Shown piece after piece: positions 6,025 through 7,254 of a stretch of DNA of 7,254 nucleotides. This stretch comes from an uncultured Mucilaginibacter sp. Lineage in GTDB: Bacteria > Bacteroidota > Bacteroidia > Sphingobacteriales > Sphingobacteriaceae. Positions within the stretch are counted from its first letter, which is position 1, and each line of letters starts with the position of its first letter. The translations under genes and the position numbers were made by a program. The stretch covers positions 1 through 7,254 of the forward strand of contig CAMLFI010000125.1 of the NCBI GenBank assembly GCA_946479225.1, read 5' to 3'. Below the pieces are notes generated by a model. It was not told the origin of the DNA. It ran no database searches and was given only the letters and a program-made list of their open reading frames with translations.

Positions 6025-6144
6025 ATGCCTTGTTTTATCAAAAAACTTATAATTTTATCGCTAAGATTTAAACAAATACCTCCGGCGGATACTTTTTGTG
6101 AGAGGAAAGCGGTTTATCCGGAGCTACTAAAATTTAATTGTTAA
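6025..6144 (+). CDS. Possible 39-aa small ORF, function unknown
   Basis: ATG at 6025 opens a 39-codon frame beginning MPCFIKKLII and ending with TAA at 6142-6144. The first half is hydrophobic and basic, the rest mixed, with three Cys. I do not recognise it. Support is positional only: it lies between a candidate promoter (5957-5985) and a terminator hairpin that starts 12 bases after the stop codon and reads in the same direction. The same stretch also folds as RNA: CTCCGG (6080-6085) pairs with CCGGAG (6118-6123), and ATA/TAT extends the stem after a bulge. A structured small RNA is therefore an equally good reading. A frame of this length in such sequence can occur by chance. Confidence 0.2.
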   Translation: MPCFIKKLIILSLRFKQIPPADTFCERKAVYPELLKFNC

Positions 6145-6155
6145 TTTTTTTGGAG

Positions 6156-6194
6156 AAAGCCGTTCCCTTGCAAAAGAGAACGGCTTTTGTTCTT
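6156..6194 (+). terminator. Intrinsic terminator in the pnuC / efflux-gene gap
   Basis: A 10-bp stem (AAAGCCGTTC at 6156-6165, GAACGGCTTT at 6178-6187) has a 12-nt loop and is followed by a T-rich stretch (TTTTGTTCTT, 6185-6194). The T-tract is on the plus strand. On the minus strand the stem is followed by CTCC and then A residues, so it fits rightward transcription best. It starts just past the end of the minus-strand efflux gene (stop at 6193-6195) and could weakly terminate that gene as well. Confidence 0.65.
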
Positions 6195-7254
6195 AATGAG
6201 CGTCTGCAACCGGTTTAAGCTTCTTTTTAAACGGCTGTAAAAACAGTAAGGGGATAGAAAACAACATCACCATGCCCGATATCCAATATGCGTCGTCATA
6301 GGTAAGTAACAGCGTTTGGCGGGTTATAACACCCTCCATTGCTTTGTAAGCCATTGTTGTGGCATCCATCAGCGATTTGCCTTTACCCATAAAATTATGC
6401 AGGTACGCGTTAAAACGTTCGGTAAATGCCGGATTGTAAATGTTTATGTTTTCCAACAAATTACTGCGATGATAGGCCTGGCGAGTATGTATCAACGTTG
6501 TTAGCACAGCGATACCAAATGAACCACCCAACTGACGCATCATATTGTTTAGACCGGAGCCTTGTCCCAGCTCAGGTCCTTTCAAATCTGACATGGCCAG
6601 TGTGGTTAAAGGCACAAATAAAAGCGCCATGCCCACACCGCGTATTAATAAAGGTATCAATACATCATGTTGTCCTGTTTGAAGGGTTGAGCGGCTTAAC
6701 ATGTTGGTAAACACAAAGAACAAAAACATGCCTGCCGCCGCCATAAGCTGCGCCGGAACACCCTTGTTAAGCATTTTGCCAATAAAAGGCATCATCAATA
6801 TGGTACACAATCCACCCGGAAACAGTAATTCGCCGGTTTGCTGCGCGTTAAATCCTAACAAAGTTTGACAAAATACCGGGAACACGAACACGGAGCCATA
6901 CAAGCCAAAACCCAAAATGAAGGAGGTAAACATCCCCACCGTAAAACTTCGATGTCGTAGTATACTGAAATTCACTATTGGGTGATCGGTGCTCATTTCC
7001 CTCCATATAAAAAGGAAAGTGCCTAAAACCGCGCTTACGGATAACACAACAATGTACGTGGTGGCAAACCAGTCTTCGCTTTCGCCTTTTTCCAATACAG
7101 TTTGCAAGCTGCCTACGGCAATAGCCAGCAGCACAATACCCCACCAGTCAACAGGGCGTTTTTCTTCCTTTGGCGTTTCTCGAATAAAGGTGTAGGCACA
7201 AAAGGCGGCCAATGCACCCACGGGAATGTTAACATAAAATATCCAGGGCCAGGC
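6193..7254 (-). CDS. DHA2-family MFS multidrug efflux permease, C-terminal part (5' end outside window)
   Basis: An EmrB/QacA-like 14-helix proton-drug antiporter of the inner membrane. The frame stays open to the right edge: the last bases of the window encode AWPWIFYVNIP, the DHA2 motif after the sixth helix (usually GW.WIFYIN.P.G). The GTG at 7219-7221 is therefore an internal Val and the gene begins beyond the window. About 353 residues are visible, containing roughly eight hydrophobic segments. The family block GSGLNNMMRQLGGSFGIAVL lies at about 220-240 counted from 7221. A soluble loop follows (about 245-300) before the last helix (YWISGMVMLFSIPLLFLQPF), with a basic tail KKKLKP. A membrane-fusion EmrA-like partner would be expected upstream, outside the window. 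The substrate cannot be read from sequence. Confidence 0.88.
   Translation of the reverse strand, partial: AWPWIFYVNIPVGALAAFCAYTFIRETPKEEKRPVDWWGIVLLAIAVGSLQTVLEKGESEDWFATTYIVVLSVSAVLGTFLFIWREMSTDHPIVNFSILRHRSFTVGMFTSFILGFGLYGSVFVFPVFCQTLLGFNAQQTGELLFPGGLCTILMMPFIGKMLNKGVPAQLMAAAGMFLFFVFTNMLSRSTLQTGQHDVLIPLLIRGVGMALLFVPLTTLAMSDLKGPELGQGSGLNNMMRQLGGSFGIAVLTTLIHTRQAYHRSNLLENINIYNPAFTERFNAYLHNFMGKGKSLMDATTMAYKAMEGVITRQTLLLTYDDAYWISGMVMLFSIPLLFLQPFKKKLKPVADAH

Noticed and set aside
6095..6123. GAGGAAAGCGG resembling the conserved GAGGAAAGUCC of RNase P RNA
   Set aside because: Only a short match; the gap is too small for an RNase P RNA of about 350 nt and the other conserved blocks are missing.
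5906..6192. TPP riboswitch upstream of pnuC (as seen for thiamine-type PnuT genes)
   Set aside because: No CTGAGA or the conserved downstream thi-box sequence can be found on the minus strand in this gap.
6848..7195. Open frames on both strands inside the efflux gene
   Set aside because: They overlap the clearly conserved DHA2 permease frame and have no recognisable features.
7219..7221. GTG as the start codon of the efflux gene
   Set aside because: The frame continues to the window edge and encodes the conserved WPWIFYVNIPVG motif across this point, so the true start is outside.

Overview
The window looks like chromosomal DNA from a Bacteroidota bacterium, most likely family Sphingobacteriaceae (a Mucilaginibacter- or Pedobacter-like organism). 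This genus-level guess is an inference. It rests on moderate GC content, absence of clear Shine-Dalgarno sites, a Bacteroidota-type -7 promoter box (TAnnTTTG), a GyrB without the long proteobacterial insertion, and the typical ECF sigma / small anti-sigma-like membrane protein / DUF4097-like protein cassette.

Layout. Bases 1-521 (+) are the 3' end of gyrB, closed by a strong intrinsic terminator (540-585). Bases 590-1060 hold no gene. They carry three diverged copies of a palindromic, purine/pyrimidine-skewed intergenic repeat of REP or MITE type. Bases 1113-2297 (+) encode an RlmI-type 23S rRNA m5C methyltransferase with a promoter box four bases before its ATG, so it is probably leaderless. 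A 30-bp-arm inverted repeat of heptamers (2297-2369) separates it from a convergent minus-strand block.

The minus-strand block, read from right to left, starts with the 3' part of a DHA2-type drug-efflux permease (6193-7254, cut by the window edge). Next is an AT-rich gap (5906-6192) that may hold a small plus-strand transcription unit ending in its own terminator. Then come pnuC (nicotinamide riboside uptake) and a NadR-type nicotinamide riboside kinase, which together look like a two-step NAD precursor salvage pair. Last are an ECF sigma factor, a single-span membrane protein that is probably its anti-sigma factor, and a secreted DUF4097-like beta-repeat protein. These final three genes overlap each other by 4 and 20 bases and are almost certainly one operon.

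Most of the gene content is ordinary. The notable parts are repeats. Two different 7-base-period repeats (TCAAGAA-like and ATCCGAA-like) are each arranged as inverted arms of about 30 bases at a gene junction. The second pair spans the end of pnuC and the start of the kinase, places the kinase start codon in the loop, and encodes the first residues of the kinase. No mobile element with a transposase, CRISPR array, tRNA or rRNA was seen, and no clearly new defence or metabolic system is evident.
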